Shown here piece after piece: positions 6,496-15,491 of a stretch of 64,000 bases of DNA; position 1 is the first letter of the stretch, and each line of letters begins with the position of its first letter. The notes under the pieces were generated by a model, which saw only the letters and a list, made by a program, of their open reading frames with translations, did no database searches and was not told where the DNA came from. The DNA lies in NCBI GenBank assembly GCA_031655335.1, contig CP134226.1, positions 1,364,001 to 1,428,000 of the forward strand, read 5' to 3'. The position numbers and the translations under genes were made by a program. Source of the stretch: Thalassospiraceae bacterium LMO-SO8 (GTDB lineage: Bacteria > Pseudomonadota > Alphaproteobacteria > Rhodospirillales > Casp-alpha2).

Positions 6496-9336
6496 CTATT
6501 GCGGCGGGGCCGGGGTCACCGGGACGACAGGCACCGCCGGCGGGGGCGGCGGCAGGTCGGCCGGGTCGGGGGCCGTCGCGGGAGCACGGTCCGGCGCCGG
6601 CGTCCCGGCCGGGACATCCGTGCCCTGCGGCCGCAGCACGAAATCCTGGCCGCCGATCACCGTGCCGTCGCCTTCGATCGTCGCCCGGCGCACACCCCCG
6701 GTGACGAGGCCCAGCTTGGTCAGTTGCTCTGGATTGATGCGCAGGCTGTAGGCGCCGGGAGGCACGAATTCCATCAGGTAGAAGCCGTCGAAGGCGGAGC
6801 GCAGTTCGCGCACCACGTTGCCCTCGGCGTCGAGCATCTGGATTTCGGCGCCGGACACGGGAAACACCTTGGTGCCCTCGACCTTGAACACGGTGCCGTC
6901 GATTTCGCCCGTCGTGACCACGGGGAAATCGACCCGCGCCGTGCCGCCCGGATGGGTCACGATCGACACGCCCTTTTTCGACGGCACCAGGAACGGGTCG
7001 CCCAGGCTGTCGGGGTCGAGCTTGACCACCAGGTTGCGGTTGGGCGAGACCGAGGGGATGTAGACGAAGCCCTCGGCATCGGTCTTGTCGCGCTGAATGC
7101 CGCGGTCGATTTCCAACCGCACCCCTTCCATGGGCTTGTCGCCGTCGTCGAACACGCCGTTGCCGTTGTGGTCGAGGAACACCCGGCTCATCAACGCCCC
7201 CTGGGTGGCGATGCGGTCGGCGGTGACGGTCGGCCGCATCGTCACCGGGTTGACGCCGAAGGACATGGCCATGTTGACCCGGGCCTGGAACACGGCGTCG
7301 TCGGAATATTCCAGATCCAGGCCCCAGGCCGACCATTCGGTCAGCCGGTTGAGCCCGAAGGAAATGGAATTGACCACGTCCGGCGGGGCAGAACGCTCAA
7401 GCCCGACGCTGATTTCCAGGTCCTTGGAAATGCGCTTGTCCGCCGTCACGGTCATGGTGCCGTAATCCGTTTCCGGCAGCACCTTGTAGCCGACCGTGCC
7501 GCGCAGCCGCACGTCGCCGACCCGCCCGCCCAAAAGAAAGGTGCCCGACGCCGACTTGTCCACGCCCGTCGATGTCTTGGTCCGCGAATAATCGAGGGTA
7601 TGGGTCACCGACAGGCGGCCGATCGGCACGGTCACGCGGTTGGACAGGGTGGTCGTCTTGTCGCCGTTGACGAAACGGTCGTGGTCCAGGGTCAGGCTGA
7701 CCGGCATCTGCGGCAGGTCGAACACGGAGATCGCGCCGTCGATGCGCATCGTGGTCGAGGAATTGAGCTTCGAGGTCCCCGTGCCCGTGAACTGTTCGCT
7801 GACGAAGTTCTTGGTGATGTTGTGCTCCAGGATCGTCGAAAATCCGAGGATCGAGGTCTGCGCGATCATCCGCGTCGCCCAGCCGCCGTCCTGCTGATTG
7901 ACCAGATCGACCTTGCCGAACAGATTGCCGAACGAGGTCGCCAGCGTCGTGCCCACGTAGGTGTCGCGGCCGCCGTCGTCGCGCGGAATGGCGACGATGC
8001 TGCCGCCCAGCGACAGGTTCTTGCTGAGCCCCGTCTGCACCCGCGCCATCACGCGCGCCTGGTCGCGCCGGGTATCGGTGCCCGACACGCGCTGATTGGC
8101 GATCAGACGGTCGTCGTGCAGGCCGGCGGAGATCTCGTACTTGACCTCGCCGGGCTTGATCTGGTCGAGACCGACGCGGATCTGGCGGGTTTCCTCGCGG
8201 ACCTGACCCTGCGGCCCGTAGAACACCAGGCGCACCACGTTGACCCCGAACAAGAGCGGCACGTCGGTGAATTCATAGCGCCCGTCGGACCGCGCCTCGG
8301 CGAAGTCGATCAGGGTTTCGTTGCGGTAGACCTCCATCTCCCAGCCCAGCGGCAGGTCGCCGGTCAGGGTGATGCGGTCGAATTCGTCGGGCGTGCCGCC
8401 GACGTCAAAATTGGTGACCGTCGCACCGTTGGCGACCTGGCTGCGCGTGGTCAGGGCGAACTGCGGCGTATAGATGTCGCCGCCCCTGATCTGCGTGGCG
8501 CCCAGGTCGCCCAACAGGCTTTCGCCCAGGCGGCCGTCCAGGTCCGTGCGCTCGAAGGTCGTGCGGATGTCGGATACGGCCTGGCCGTTCTGGCCGCTCA
8601 CGAACACGCTGGCGTTGGTGCCCGCGACATCGGCGGCGCCGGTCATGTTGTAGGAATAGGTGTAGCGTTTGGCCTGCGATCCGTGGGTCGCCCGCGTGCC
8701 CTGAACATAAATATCGGCGCGGGGGACCGAGATCAGGCCCGGCGGCTGTTCTTCCTTGGGATAGTCGCGGTCCGGGCCGCGTTGACGCAAGGCGCGTTCG
8801 CGCGCGTCTTCCCGGGCCAGCCGGGATTCGATGGGCAGCGGTTCGCGCGAGGTCAGGGTCGTGGTCAGGTTCGGCAGGTCGAAGGCGATGTCGATGGGGA
8901 ACCATTGCGACAACAGGCGCACGTCGACGTAGATATCCCCGTCGGCGGCATGCACCAGGGCCGGATCGAAGGTCCGCGACTTGCCCTCGATGGTCACTTC
9001 CCGGCGGCTCAGGGACAGGGAGAACAGGCGATTTTCCGCGAGGAACCAGCCGCCGGCGATGCCCGCCTGGGCATCGGCGGTGATGGGGAAGTCAAGCGCC
9101 CGGGCAAGATCGCCCAGGGGCAGTTCCAGGGACGAGCCGGACAAAAGAGCCGGGAACCCGTCACTGAGCCGCAGGCCGCCGAGACGCAGTTCCAGGATCA
9201 GGGGTTCGCGCAGGTTGAGACGATGGCGATTGTCGCCGCTTTGCGCCCAGGCCGCCCCGGCCGACAGGCAGATCGCCGCCCAGACAAGAAGAAACGCCAC
9301 CCAGGCCCCCTTGCGGCGGGCCGGCAGACGGCGCAT
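6496..9336 (-). CDS. usher-like outer-membrane protein with SdrD-B-like C-terminal modules
   Basis: With the ATG at 9336 the protein has 946 residues. A signal peptide begins MRRLPARRK and is followed by a hydrophobic core ending AWAQS. The N-terminal third looks like a soluble domain. The middle is rich in alternating beta strands expected for an outer-membrane barrel of the fimbrial usher type. The C-terminal part has FLDHNGNGVFDDGDKPMEG, a calcium-binding SdrD-B-like motif, then a carboxypeptidase-regulatory/CNA-B-like module and a proline-rich tail. A PapD-like chaperone gene lies directly upstream, which supports an assembly/export role for surface fibres. An in-frame GTG at 9462 overlaps the chaperone stop and would add 42 residues ahead of the signal peptide, which I consider less likely. 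Confidence 0.75.
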   Translation of the reverse strand: MRRLPARRKGAWVAFLLVWAAICLSAGAAWAQSGDNRHRLNLREPLILELRLGGLRLSDGFPALLSGSSLELPLGDLARALDFPITADAQAGIAGGWFLAENRLFSLSLSRREVTIEGKSRTFDPALVHAADGDIYVDVRLLSQWFPIDIAFDLPNLTTTLTSREPLPIESRLAREDARERALRQRGPDRDYPKEEQPPGLISVPRADIYVQGTRATHGSQAKRYTYSYNMTGAADVAGTNASVFVSGQNGQAVSDIRTTFERTDLDGRLGESLLGDLGATQIRGGDIYTPQFALTTRSQVANGATVTNFDVGGTPDEFDRITLTGDLPLGWEMEVYRNETLIDFAEARSDGRYEFTDVPLLFGVNVVRLVFYGPQGQVREETRQIRVGLDQIKPGEVKYEISAGLHDDRLIANQRVSGTDTRRDQARVMARVQTGLSKNLSLGGSIVAIPRDDGGRDTYVGTTLATSFGNLFGKVDLVNQQDGGWATRMIAQTSILGFSTILEHNITKNFVSEQFTGTGTSKLNSSTTMRIDGAISVFDLPQMPVSLTLDHDRFVNGDKTTTLSNRVTVPIGRLSVTHTLDYSRTKTSTGVDKSASGTFLLGGRVGDVRLRGTVGYKVLPETDYGTMTVTADKRISKDLEISVGLERSAPPDVVNSISFGLNRLTEWSAWGLDLEYSDDAVFQARVNMAMSFGVNPVTMRPTVTADRIATQGALMSRVFLDHNGNGVFDDGDKPMEGVRLEIDRGIQRDKTDAEGFVYIPSVSPNRNLVVKLDPDSLGDPFLVPSKKGVSIVTHPGGTARVDFPVVTTGEIDGTVFKVEGTKVFPVSGAEIQMLDAEGNVVRELRSAFDGFYLMEFVPPGAYSLRINPEQLTKLGLVTGGVRRATIEGDGTVIGGQDFVLRPQGTDVPAGTPAPDRAPATAPDPADLPPPPPAVPVVPVTPAPPQ

Positions 9337-9442
9337 CACACCGGCCACACCAAACGGCGCATTTTCGCTGGTGTTTCCGTCATGCCGTTCCGCCCCGCTT
9401 CCGGGACCTGGCGCCGCCCCCGCCGGGGGCCCGTCGTCTTGG

Positions 9443-10291
9443 TTATGGCAGCGTAACTTCACCCGAGGCCAGTGTCGTATCTCCGTCCACCTGACGATAG
9501 AGGACCTTCAACATCCCCTTGCCCAGGGTGCTTCCCGGAGGCACGACAAGCGGCACCTCCACCATTCTGTCCGTGTTGGGCGTGAACACCGCAAGACGCG
9601 TGACCTCGCCCACGACGACCGGCGCGCCGCCGCCGGCGGGCAGGTATTCGACCTTCACGTCGCCATAGGCGGACTTGGCGCCCTGGCGCGTGAGTTTGAA
9701 CGTCAGCTTCTTCTTGTCCTTGTCCGGCACCACGGCGAGGTCCGACATCGCGACCTTGAGGTCAAGGTCCCCATGGCGGACGATGACCGGAATGGTGATC
9801 CCGAAGATCGGCGTCAACTTGATGGAAACGCCGCCCTGGCCGGCTTTTTCGTCAACGGCGCGGCCGGCATCCTCGGGCGGAACGGCGCGGAAGAACATGT
9901 GCGAGCGGTATTCCCCCGCCGCCAGGTCCGTCGGCTTGCGCAGGATCAGGCGCACCGTCTGCGTGCCGCCCGGCGGGATATCGACCTGGCGCGGCGCATA
10001 GCGAACCAGTTCCTCGGCCGTCTTCATCCCGGCCGGCGGCTGGTCGACGGCCTTCAGGCTGCCTTTTTCATCCATTTCCATGGCGATCAGGGAAATCCGG
10101 AACAGGGCCGTTTCCGATCCCCGGTTGGTCAGCGTGACGGTGGCGGACCGATTTCGGCCTTCAAGTTCGACACGGGTCGGCGACACGACCAGGTCGCCGA
10201 AACCCTGCGCCGCCGCGGGGCGGGCATGGCCCGCCAATCCGGCGATCATAAGCGCCAGGGCGATCCCCGGGATCAATCTGGTTGGACGCAT
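9443..10291 (-). CDS. PapD-like periplasmic pilus chaperone
   Basis: A 282-residue exported protein. The signal peptide ends near ARPAAAQG (about residue 29). It is followed by a first immunoglobulin-like domain with LVVSPTRVELEGRNRSATVTL, a G1-strand region with alternating hydrophobics, and a second domain. The layout matches pilus chaperones that complete subunits by donor-strand exchange. The Shine-Dalgarno GGGGAG lies 7 nt before the ATG. It sits between the three DUF4402-type subunit genes and the usher gene. It is longer than PapD (about 215 mature residues), with an extended C-terminal strand region. Confidence 0.82.
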   Translation of the reverse strand: MRPTRLIPGIALALMIAGLAGHARPAAAQGFGDLVVSPTRVELEGRNRSATVTLTNRGSETALFRISLIAMEMDEKGSLKAVDQPPAGMKTAEELVRYAPRQVDIPPGGTQTVRLILRKPTDLAAGEYRSHMFFRAVPPEDAGRAVDEKAGQGGVSIKLTPIFGITIPVIVRHGDLDLKVAMSDLAVVPDKDKKKLTFKLTRQGAKSAYGDVKVEYLPAGGGAPVVVGEVTRLAVFTPNTDRMVEVPLVVPPGSTLGKGMLKVLYRQVDGDTTLASGEVTLP

Positions 10292-10357
10292 GCCGACACT
10301 CCCCTAAACCATTGTTTTGTATAACGCGCCGCGTGTGCTCAAGGTTTATCCGAACAT

Positions 10358-11047
10358 TCAGTTATAGGAAACCATAACGGTGAAAAACTTTTCCCCGAAA
10401 ATGGTCGGCCCGAAGTTGTCCGGACGTTGAATTTGAATGACCTGCGGGCCTTCGGCCGTCTGCACGGTCACGGCGACGATATTCGGATCGATGCCGCCGT
10501 CCGCGCCGGGGGCCGGGCCGCCCGCGTTGGTCGTCAACTGCTGCAGGCTCGCCGGCGATCCGCTTTGCGACTTGGCGCCGATGGCGATCTGCGCGGCGCC
10601 GTCGCCGCCGATGGTCGGGCTGCTTCCCGCGTTGTGATCGAAATTGGTGACCACCAGTTCGCCCGTATCGGTCACCACCACCAGGGAGTCCGTCAGGGTC
10701 AGCGAAAAGCTTTGATTGGGGGCGCCCGAAATGGCGATTGCCGCGGCCAGCGCGCCGCCCGATGGCGGCGGGGCCACGGGTCCGCGCCGCGCGGGACTGG
10801 CGGCCTGCGTCAAGGGATCGGTGCCGCCCGCATCCGGCGCCGCCAGAAAGCCTTGCGCATTCGACAATTCCTGCAACCCGATCACGCCCGCGGGGCGCAC
10901 GATCTGGACGGTGACGCGGGAGGAAACCGCGGAATCGGCAACGGCGGAACCGGCCGTACCCGGCACGCCGGTCAGGGCCAGCCCGGCCAGCAGGGCGGCC
11001 GCGGCGTATCGCAAGCCGGCAGATTTCAGGTTACGTCGCGCCGTCAT
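10358..11047 (-). CDS. secreted DUF4402-like surface-fibre subunit (possible tip protein)
   Basis: A 229-residue protein with a signal peptide (MTARRNLKSAGLRYAAA..., cleavage near AVADS). It has a low-complexity insert of alanine, glycine and proline, and a beta-rich second half ending in FTVMVSYN. That ending resembles the FTVYVDPQ and YTVSVNYQ ends of the two upstream DUF4402 proteins and could be a donor-strand-exchange terminus. It is larger and more divergent than the other two subunits, which would suit a tip or anchor subunit. The ATG at 11047 is preferred because it starts the signal peptide. An in-frame ATG at 11146 overlaps the upstream stop codon. Confidence 0.65.
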   Translation of the reverse strand: MTARRNLKSAGLRYAAAALLAGLALTGVPGTAGSAVADSAVSSRVTVQIVRPAGVIGLQELSNAQGFLAAPDAGGTDPLTQAASPARRGPVAPPPSGGALAAAIAISGAPNQSFSLTLTDSLVVVTDTGELVVTNFDHNAGSSPTIGGDGAAQIAIGAKSQSGSPASLQQLTTNAGGPAPGADGGIDPNIVAVTVQTAEGPQVIQIQRPDNFGPTIFGEKFFTVMVSYN

Positions 11048-11145
11048 TATTCTTTCGAACCTTCGGCCGGGAATGGCGTCGGCGCAGCATAGCATAATCG
11101 GCGCGGCAGGGCCGCCTGCTTCATCACGGTTCGCACGCCCGGCCA

Positions 11146-11667
11146 TCACTGCGGATCCACGTAGACGGTGAACGAGCCGGTGTACTCCGCACCCGGCAGG
11201 TTGGTGCCCAGGTTCAAGGTCGCGCCGACGGAAATGTCGACGCGTCCGCGCCGCCCCAGATCGATGGGATTGGTCAGATTCATCGTGAAGTTGCTGAGGG
11301 TCCCGCTGCCGCCGCCGCCGGTGACCGTCGCCGTGGTCGGCAGGGTCACGATGACCAGCGCATTGTCCGGTCCGGTAATGCGGAATTCGGCCTCGCGGTG
11401 GTTCTTGCCCAGGTCGATGACGCCGCCGGTCACGGACTTGTTGCCCGACGGCGAGATCACGACCGTGCCGGGGGTGTTCGACGTCGCGACCTTGCCGAAC
11501 AGCAAGGTACGGCGTTCCGTGATGTTGAGGGATTGGGCCTGGGCCTGTCCCCAGCCGGGAACGACCCCTGCCGCCAATCCATCGATCAGCGGGGCGGACA
11601 GAATGAACATGGCCGCCAGAAGAGCGGCCGCGCGCAATCGTCTTATAATGGTGCGTGGCTTGGTCAT
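11146..11667 (-). CDS. secreted DUF4402 protein (fibre subunit)
   Basis: A 173-residue exported protein. A long signal segment runs to about residue 45 (GWGQAQAQS). The mature part contains the DUF4402 pattern: LLFGKVATSNTPGTVVISP, then VTGGVIDLG, an EFRITG strand, and the terminal EYTGSFTVYVDPQ. The DUF4402 fold is an all-beta secreted module of unknown function. The ATG at 11667 has GAAGG five nt upstream, and a TTG at 11679 would add four residues. It follows the first DUF4402 gene by about 100 bp and precedes the third. Its co-occurrence with chaperone and usher genes is the main reason to call it a pilin-like subunit. Confidence 0.75.
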   Translation of the reverse strand: MTKPRTIIRRLRAAALLAAMFILSAPLIDGLAAGVVPGWGQAQAQSLNITERRTLLFGKVATSNTPGTVVISPSGNKSVTGGVIDLGKNHREAEFRITGPDNALVIVTLPTTATVTGGGGSGTLSNFTMNLTNPIDLGRRGRVDISVGATLNLGTNLPGAEYTGSFTVYVDPQ

Positions 11668-11765
11668 GACGACCTTCAACCTAGCACGGGATCAACGGGC
11701 ATCGGCAATCGCGCACACATGGCCGGCCCCGGATTGGCGCCGGGGCCGGGCCATGCGCTGCGGAA

Positions 11766-12260
11766 TTACTGATAGTTGACGGAGACCGTGTAGGTGCCCG
11801 AATAGCTGCCGGCGGTCTGGTTGGCGCCGACCGCGAGCGTGCCGCCCACGTTGAAGGTGTCGGTGCCGCCCGTGAGGGTGCCGGAGCCGGGATCGGTCAA
11901 GGTCACGGTCATCGCCGTGCCCGGGCCGCTCAAGCTGACGGTGCCCGGAATGGTCACGCTGTAGGTCGCGCCGCTGGCGCCGGTCACCGTGAAGGCACCC
12001 GCGGCCGGCGAGCCGCCCAGGTCGCTGACGCCGCCCGTGACGCTTTTGGCGCCGGCAACCGAAACGGTAACCGTACCGGAAGCGGCGCTGGGGCCGACGT
12101 TGCCGAAGGCCAGGGCCGTGTCCTGCACGATGGACACCGGGGCCGCGATTTCGACGCTGGCGCCGGCGGTAACGGAATTGGCGGCCTGCGCCTGGCCCGC
12201 ATACAACGCGGCGGCCATGACGGCGCCGAGCACAGTTACTTTTTTCATATTGGTGGTCAT
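11766..12260 (-). CDS. secreted DUF4402 protein (probable major fibre subunit)
   Basis: A 164-residue exported protein. The signal peptide ends QAQAAN near residue 27. The mature chain is rich in glycine, threonine, serine and valine and is almost lysine-free. It contains the DUF4402 elements ALAFGNVGPSAASGTVTVS, VTGGVSDLGG and FTVTGASGATYSVTIPG, and ends YSGTYTVSVNYQ. GGAG lies about 9 nt before the first ATG, and the ATG four codons later has no such site. It is the first gene of the fibre operon, so it is likely the most abundant subunit. Assembly by the downstream chaperone and usher is inferred from context. Confidence 0.78.
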   Translation of the reverse strand: MTTNMKKVTVLGAVMAAALYAGQAQAANSVTAGASVEIAAPVSIVQDTALAFGNVGPSAASGTVTVSVAGAKSVTGGVSDLGGSPAAGAFTVTGASGATYSVTIPGTVSLSGPGTAMTVTLTDPGSGTLTGGTDTFNVGGTLAVGANQTAGSYSGTYTVSVNYQ

Positions 12261-12690
12261 TCTAATTCACTCCGCAAAGTCGTCTTCGTTTCGAGGAAAT
12301 CCGCGACACTCAATCACCGGCGTGTTTGGCCCGCCGTGCGACCGATGCGTTATGCGGATGTTGGCCCAAGACCTTCCCATCAAGAAAACCGTCCCGGAGG
12401 CAAGAGCACCAAGCCCCCCGAACGGCGCAACCGAAGTTGCACGTCTTATGCCAGACCCTCCTGACACCAGCCTGACGCCTAGCTGACATGAAGCTTACAA
12501 AGCCGTTGAATTTCTTAGCTTATTCGTGGCGGCGGAAAGGTCGACAAACGGCTCTGTTCCGCGCGATTCTCTCTCCCGGCGGCCTTTCCGCAGGCCTTCC
12601 GGCGGCATCCACGGCACATGGCCAAGATGACAAAATTATTCGGCATTACCGATCTGCGACGCAGAACGCGAGACCGCCGCCCCGCCGGAA
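12261..12690. other. intergenic region upstream of the fibre operon
   Basis: This 430-bp stretch separates the first DUF4402 gene from the AMIN-like gene, both read leftward. It should contain the fibre-operon promoter and any terminator of the AMIN-like gene. A more AT-rich patch at about 12480-12535 is the likeliest promoter zone. I found no convincing -35/-10 pair, and the open frames here look spurious. Confidence 0.4.
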
Positions 12691-13485
12691 TCACCGAAGC
12701 GGCACGGCGGGCCGGCGGTACTTGGGCGGCAAAACCAGTTGCGGCGGCGGCGGCAGGTCCGCCTCGGGCGCCTGATGATCCTGCAATTCGCGCAGGATAC
12801 GGCTGGCCCGCGCCCAGGAAACCTCGACCTGCGCCGGGCCGGAGGCATGCGTTGCTTCTGGGGATGTTTCGGGGATCACGGCTGTCGGGGCCTCGGCCAA
12901 CGGCGCCGGGCGCGGCACCGGGCCGGGCGCGCCGGTTGCATCGGGGACAATGCCGTGAAGCGGCGGCAGCGCCGCCAGCACCTTGCCGCCGTCCTCGGCC
13001 GGGGTTCGCTGTCCCGGCCGCGGCACGATGTCGAGGACCAGACGCCAGGGGCCGGCGCCCGCATCCCCGCCGCCCTTGGGCGGGTCGAGAAGGAAGGCGC
13101 GGCGGATGAAGGCGTCGAAGCGGCTGGCCACCCGAAAGCGGAGCGGCCCGTCGCCCTCGGCCGGGCGGACGATCAGATCGGGCGCGAGCGGATCGCCCGC
13201 CAAGGCCGCGTGGCCTTCGGGCGGCAGGGCCACGTTCGGCAGGCTGATCTCGAAGGTGCGCCGGCCCGTGGCCCGGGCGTCATAATCAGGGGGCGCCGTC
13301 AGATCGAACACCAGGCGCAGGAAGCCGGCATGACGGCCCAGACGCAGGCCGGTGACGTCCGCCGCCTCGGCCGCGCGAACCGGCGCGGACACGACCGTGC
13401 CCGCCGCCAGAACGACCGGCAGCAACAGAAGAAAGGCCGCGCTTCGCACAGCCCATCGGCGGAATACATGCCCAGAATGCCGCAT
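12691..13485 (-). CDS. exported AMIN-like domain protein of unknown function
   Basis: A 264-residue protein with an N-terminal signal peptide (RRWAVRSAAFLLLL..., cleavage near VRAAEA). Its first half, LRLGRHAGFLRLVFDL followed by FEISLPN and LVLDIVPRP, has the strand pattern of AMIN-type domains. Those domains bind peptidoglycan or secretin partners at the cell envelope. The second half is proline/alanine rich and probably disordered, ending in a basic PPPPQLVLPPKYRRPAVPLR-type tail. The ATG at 13485 has AAGGGA 7 nt upstream. The in-frame start at 13548 would place 21 residues before the signal. It is divergent from the small membrane protein gene at 13736. No specific function can be assigned. 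Confidence 0.7.
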   Translation of the reverse strand: MRHSGHVFRRWAVRSAAFLLLLPVVLAAGTVVSAPVRAAEAADVTGLRLGRHAGFLRLVFDLTAPPDYDARATGRRTFEISLPNVALPPEGHAALAGDPLAPDLIVRPAEGDGPLRFRVASRFDAFIRRAFLLDPPKGGGDAGAGPWRLVLDIVPRPGQRTPAEDGGKVLAALPPLHGIVPDATGAPGPVPRPAPLAEAPTAVIPETSPEATHASGPAQVEVSWARASRILRELQDHQAPEADLPPPPQLVLPPKYRRPAVPLR

Positions 13486-13735
13486 CTTGGCATCCCTTTT
13501 AGGCGCCGGGGGGCGGGCGCCGCAAGGTCCGCGCACGCCCGGCAACATCGATATGCGAAGCCCTTGGAAACAATCACATTTCCCTAATGTGTCAGTTGTC
13601 TGTCAGCATTTCGCGGTATAAGCTTCTCCGCTCGCGTGACGATTTTCCGGGAATCGTGCCCCCGGGCGTGGCGCACCGCCGGAAAGCAAGGCGGCGTCGG
13701 GGCAAACCTGCGGGGACCACGCAAAGGAGGTCACG

Positions 13736-13999
13736 GTGGAACTGATCAAACAACTGGGCTGGCTGCCCATCGGCATCGTGCTGATTGTCGCGACGGTCGT
13801 CGCGGGCGTGCTGCTGAAGATGACCTCGCCCAAGAAGCCGGACATCGACAAGCTGAGCGACCGCGAAAAGTGGGAAATGTACGGGATCGGCTCGGGCCCC
13901 AAACCCGGCGACGATGTCGAGGAATACTGGCGCGACTACGAGCTTATCAAGCAGGGCGGCGGCCGCGACGACGAGTATTTCCGCGACGATCAGATCTGA
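13736..13999 (+). CDS. small single-pass membrane protein of unknown function
   Basis: An 87-residue protein. One transmembrane helix (about residues 9-27, LPIGIVLIVATVVAGVLL) is followed by a strongly charged cytoplasmic-type tail. The tail contains DKLSDREKWEMYGIGSG and a run of D, E, Y and R residues. The start is GTG, decided by a strong AGGAGG about 6 nt upstream. TTGTCT-15 bp-TATAAG at 13596-13622 is a weak promoter candidate. It lies alone between the AMIN-like gene and egtB. No family was recognised. Confidence 0.72.
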   Translation: MELIKQLGWLPIGIVLIVATVVAGVLLKMTSPKKPDIDKLSDREKWEMYGIGSGPKPGDDVEEYWRDYELIKQGGGRDDEYFRDDQI

Positions 14000-14167
14000 C
14001 CGTTCCGCCACCTTGCCGCGCCCAACACCGGCCACGCGGCCGTAACGCAACTGTGAAAAAATAATCCACACAGGATCGGACCCGTCCGTTAAGGTTTGGG
14101 CGAACCCTGCCGCGTGGCCCAAGCCGCGCGCCCCGAACAAGCGGAAACATTCACGAACAGCGTATTC

Positions 14168-15484
14168 ATGGCATCCCAGAACCGACGCGCCGAATTGAAA
14201 AGCACCTCGGCGGCCGAGGCATCGGAAGCCCTCCTGCGGCGGCTTCAGACGATGCGCGCCGAAACCCTGGCCCTGACCGAAGGCCTGTCCGACGCCGACG
14301 CCACGGCCCAGTCCATGGCCGACGCCAGCCCCGCCAAATGGCACCTGGGACACACCAGCTGGTTCTTCGAGGCCCTCGTCCTGGAACCCGGGCTTCCCGG
14401 CTACACCCTGTTCGACGACCGCTTCGCCTATCTGTTCAATTCCTATTACGACAGCGTCGGCCCGCGCCAGCCGCGGCCGCAGCGCGGCCTTTTGACCCGC
14501 CCGCCGCTGGCCGACGTGATCGCCTATCGGCGCCATGTCGATGCCGGCCTGGCCGACCTGATGACCGGCGGCAACTGTGATGAAGCCCTTCTGAAAACCA
14601 TCGAACTGGGCCTGCATCATGAACAGCAGCATCAGGAACTGCTGCTGACGGACATCCTGCACCTGTTCGCGCAAAACCCGCTCAGGCCCGCCTACCGCGC
14701 CGCCGAGCCGCTGGCCGCGGGCGGGGGTGCGCCGGACCTGACGTGGATCGCCTTCGACGGCGGCATCCTGCCCATCGGCGCCGACACGGGCGCCGGCGGT
14801 TTCGCCTTCGACTGCGAAACACCGCGCCACGATGCGCTCATCCGGCCGTTCCGTCTGGCGTCCCGCCCGACGACCAACGGCGAGTGGATGGCCTTCATCG
14901 CCGACGGCGGCTACGCCGACCCCTTGTTATGGCTGTCCGACGGCTGGGCCACGGTTCAGGCCGAGGACTGGGTCGCCCCCTTGTACTGGGAGAACCGCGA
15001 CGGCGGCTGGTGGACCATGACCCTCAAGGGTCCGCAGCCCGTCGACCCGGACGCCCCCGTGACCCACGTCAGCCTGTTCGAGGCCGACGCCTTCGCCCGC
15101 TGGTCGGGCAAGCGCCTGCCGACGGAATTCGAATGGGAGGCCGCCGCCCGCGACATCCCGGTCGCCGGCAACTTCGCCGACACGGGCCGCCTGCGCCCGG
15201 CCCCGGCGCCAAACCCGGACCACGACCAGGACCGTGACGGATTGCAGCAGATGTTCGGCGACGTCTGGGAATGGACGGCCAGCGCCTATGCCCCCTATCC
15301 CGGCTTCCAGCCCACGGACGGGGCCGGCGGCGAATACAACGGCAAGTTCATGTCGGGGCAGAACGTGCTGCGCGGCGGATCCTGCGCCACGCCGCAAGGC
15401 CATGCGCGCGCGACCTACCGCAACTTCTTTTATCCGCATCAGCGTTGGCAGTTCACCGGCCTGCGCCTGGCCGAGGATGGGTGA
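14168..15484 (+). CDS. egtB: ergothioneine biosynthesis sulfoxide synthase EgtB
   Basis: A 438-residue iron-dependent enzyme that couples hercynine with a cysteine-type thiol and oxygen to give a sulfoxide intermediate of ergothioneine. The N-terminal DinB-like domain supplies the histidine ligands (HLGHTSWFFE and HHEQQHQE, H-x3-H). The C-terminal formylglycine-generating-enzyme-like domain shows RLPTEFEWEAAAR, GDVWEWTASAY and VLRGGSCAT. The ATG at 14168 is preferred over an in-frame TTG at 14096. egtD follows immediately. No egtA or egtC is nearby, which suggests free cysteine or imported gamma-glutamylcysteine as sulfur donor (inference). Confidence 0.95.
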   Translation: MASQNRRAELKSTSAAEASEALLRRLQTMRAETLALTEGLSDADATAQSMADASPAKWHLGHTSWFFEALVLEPGLPGYTLFDDRFAYLFNSYYDSVGPRQPRPQRGLLTRPPLADVIAYRRHVDAGLADLMTGGNCDEALLKTIELGLHHEQQHQELLLTDILHLFAQNPLRPAYRAAEPLAAGGGAPDLTWIAFDGGILPIGADTGAGGFAFDCETPRHDALIRPFRLASRPTTNGEWMAFIADGGYADPLLWLSDGWATVQAEDWVAPLYWENRDGGWWTMTLKGPQPVDPDAPVTHVSLFEADAFARWSGKRLPTEFEWEAAARDIPVAGNFADTGRLRPAPAPNPDHDQDRDGLQQMFGDVWEWTASAYAPYPGFQPTDGAGGEYNGKFMSGQNVLRGGSCATPQGHARATYRNFFYPHQRWQFTGLRLAEDG

Positions 15485-15491
15485 GACGACG

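Noticed and set aside
6244-9456. A 1070-codon open frame on the plus strand opposite the usher gene
   Set aside because: It lies entirely antisense to a gene with a clear signal peptide and domain motifs, and its arginine/histidine/glycine-rich translation has no recognisable fold. High GC commonly leaves long stop-free antisense frames.
12488-13109. Plus-strand frames upstream of the AMIN-like gene
   Set aside because: They overlap the AMIN-like gene or have no ribosome binding site, and the translations are low-complexity.
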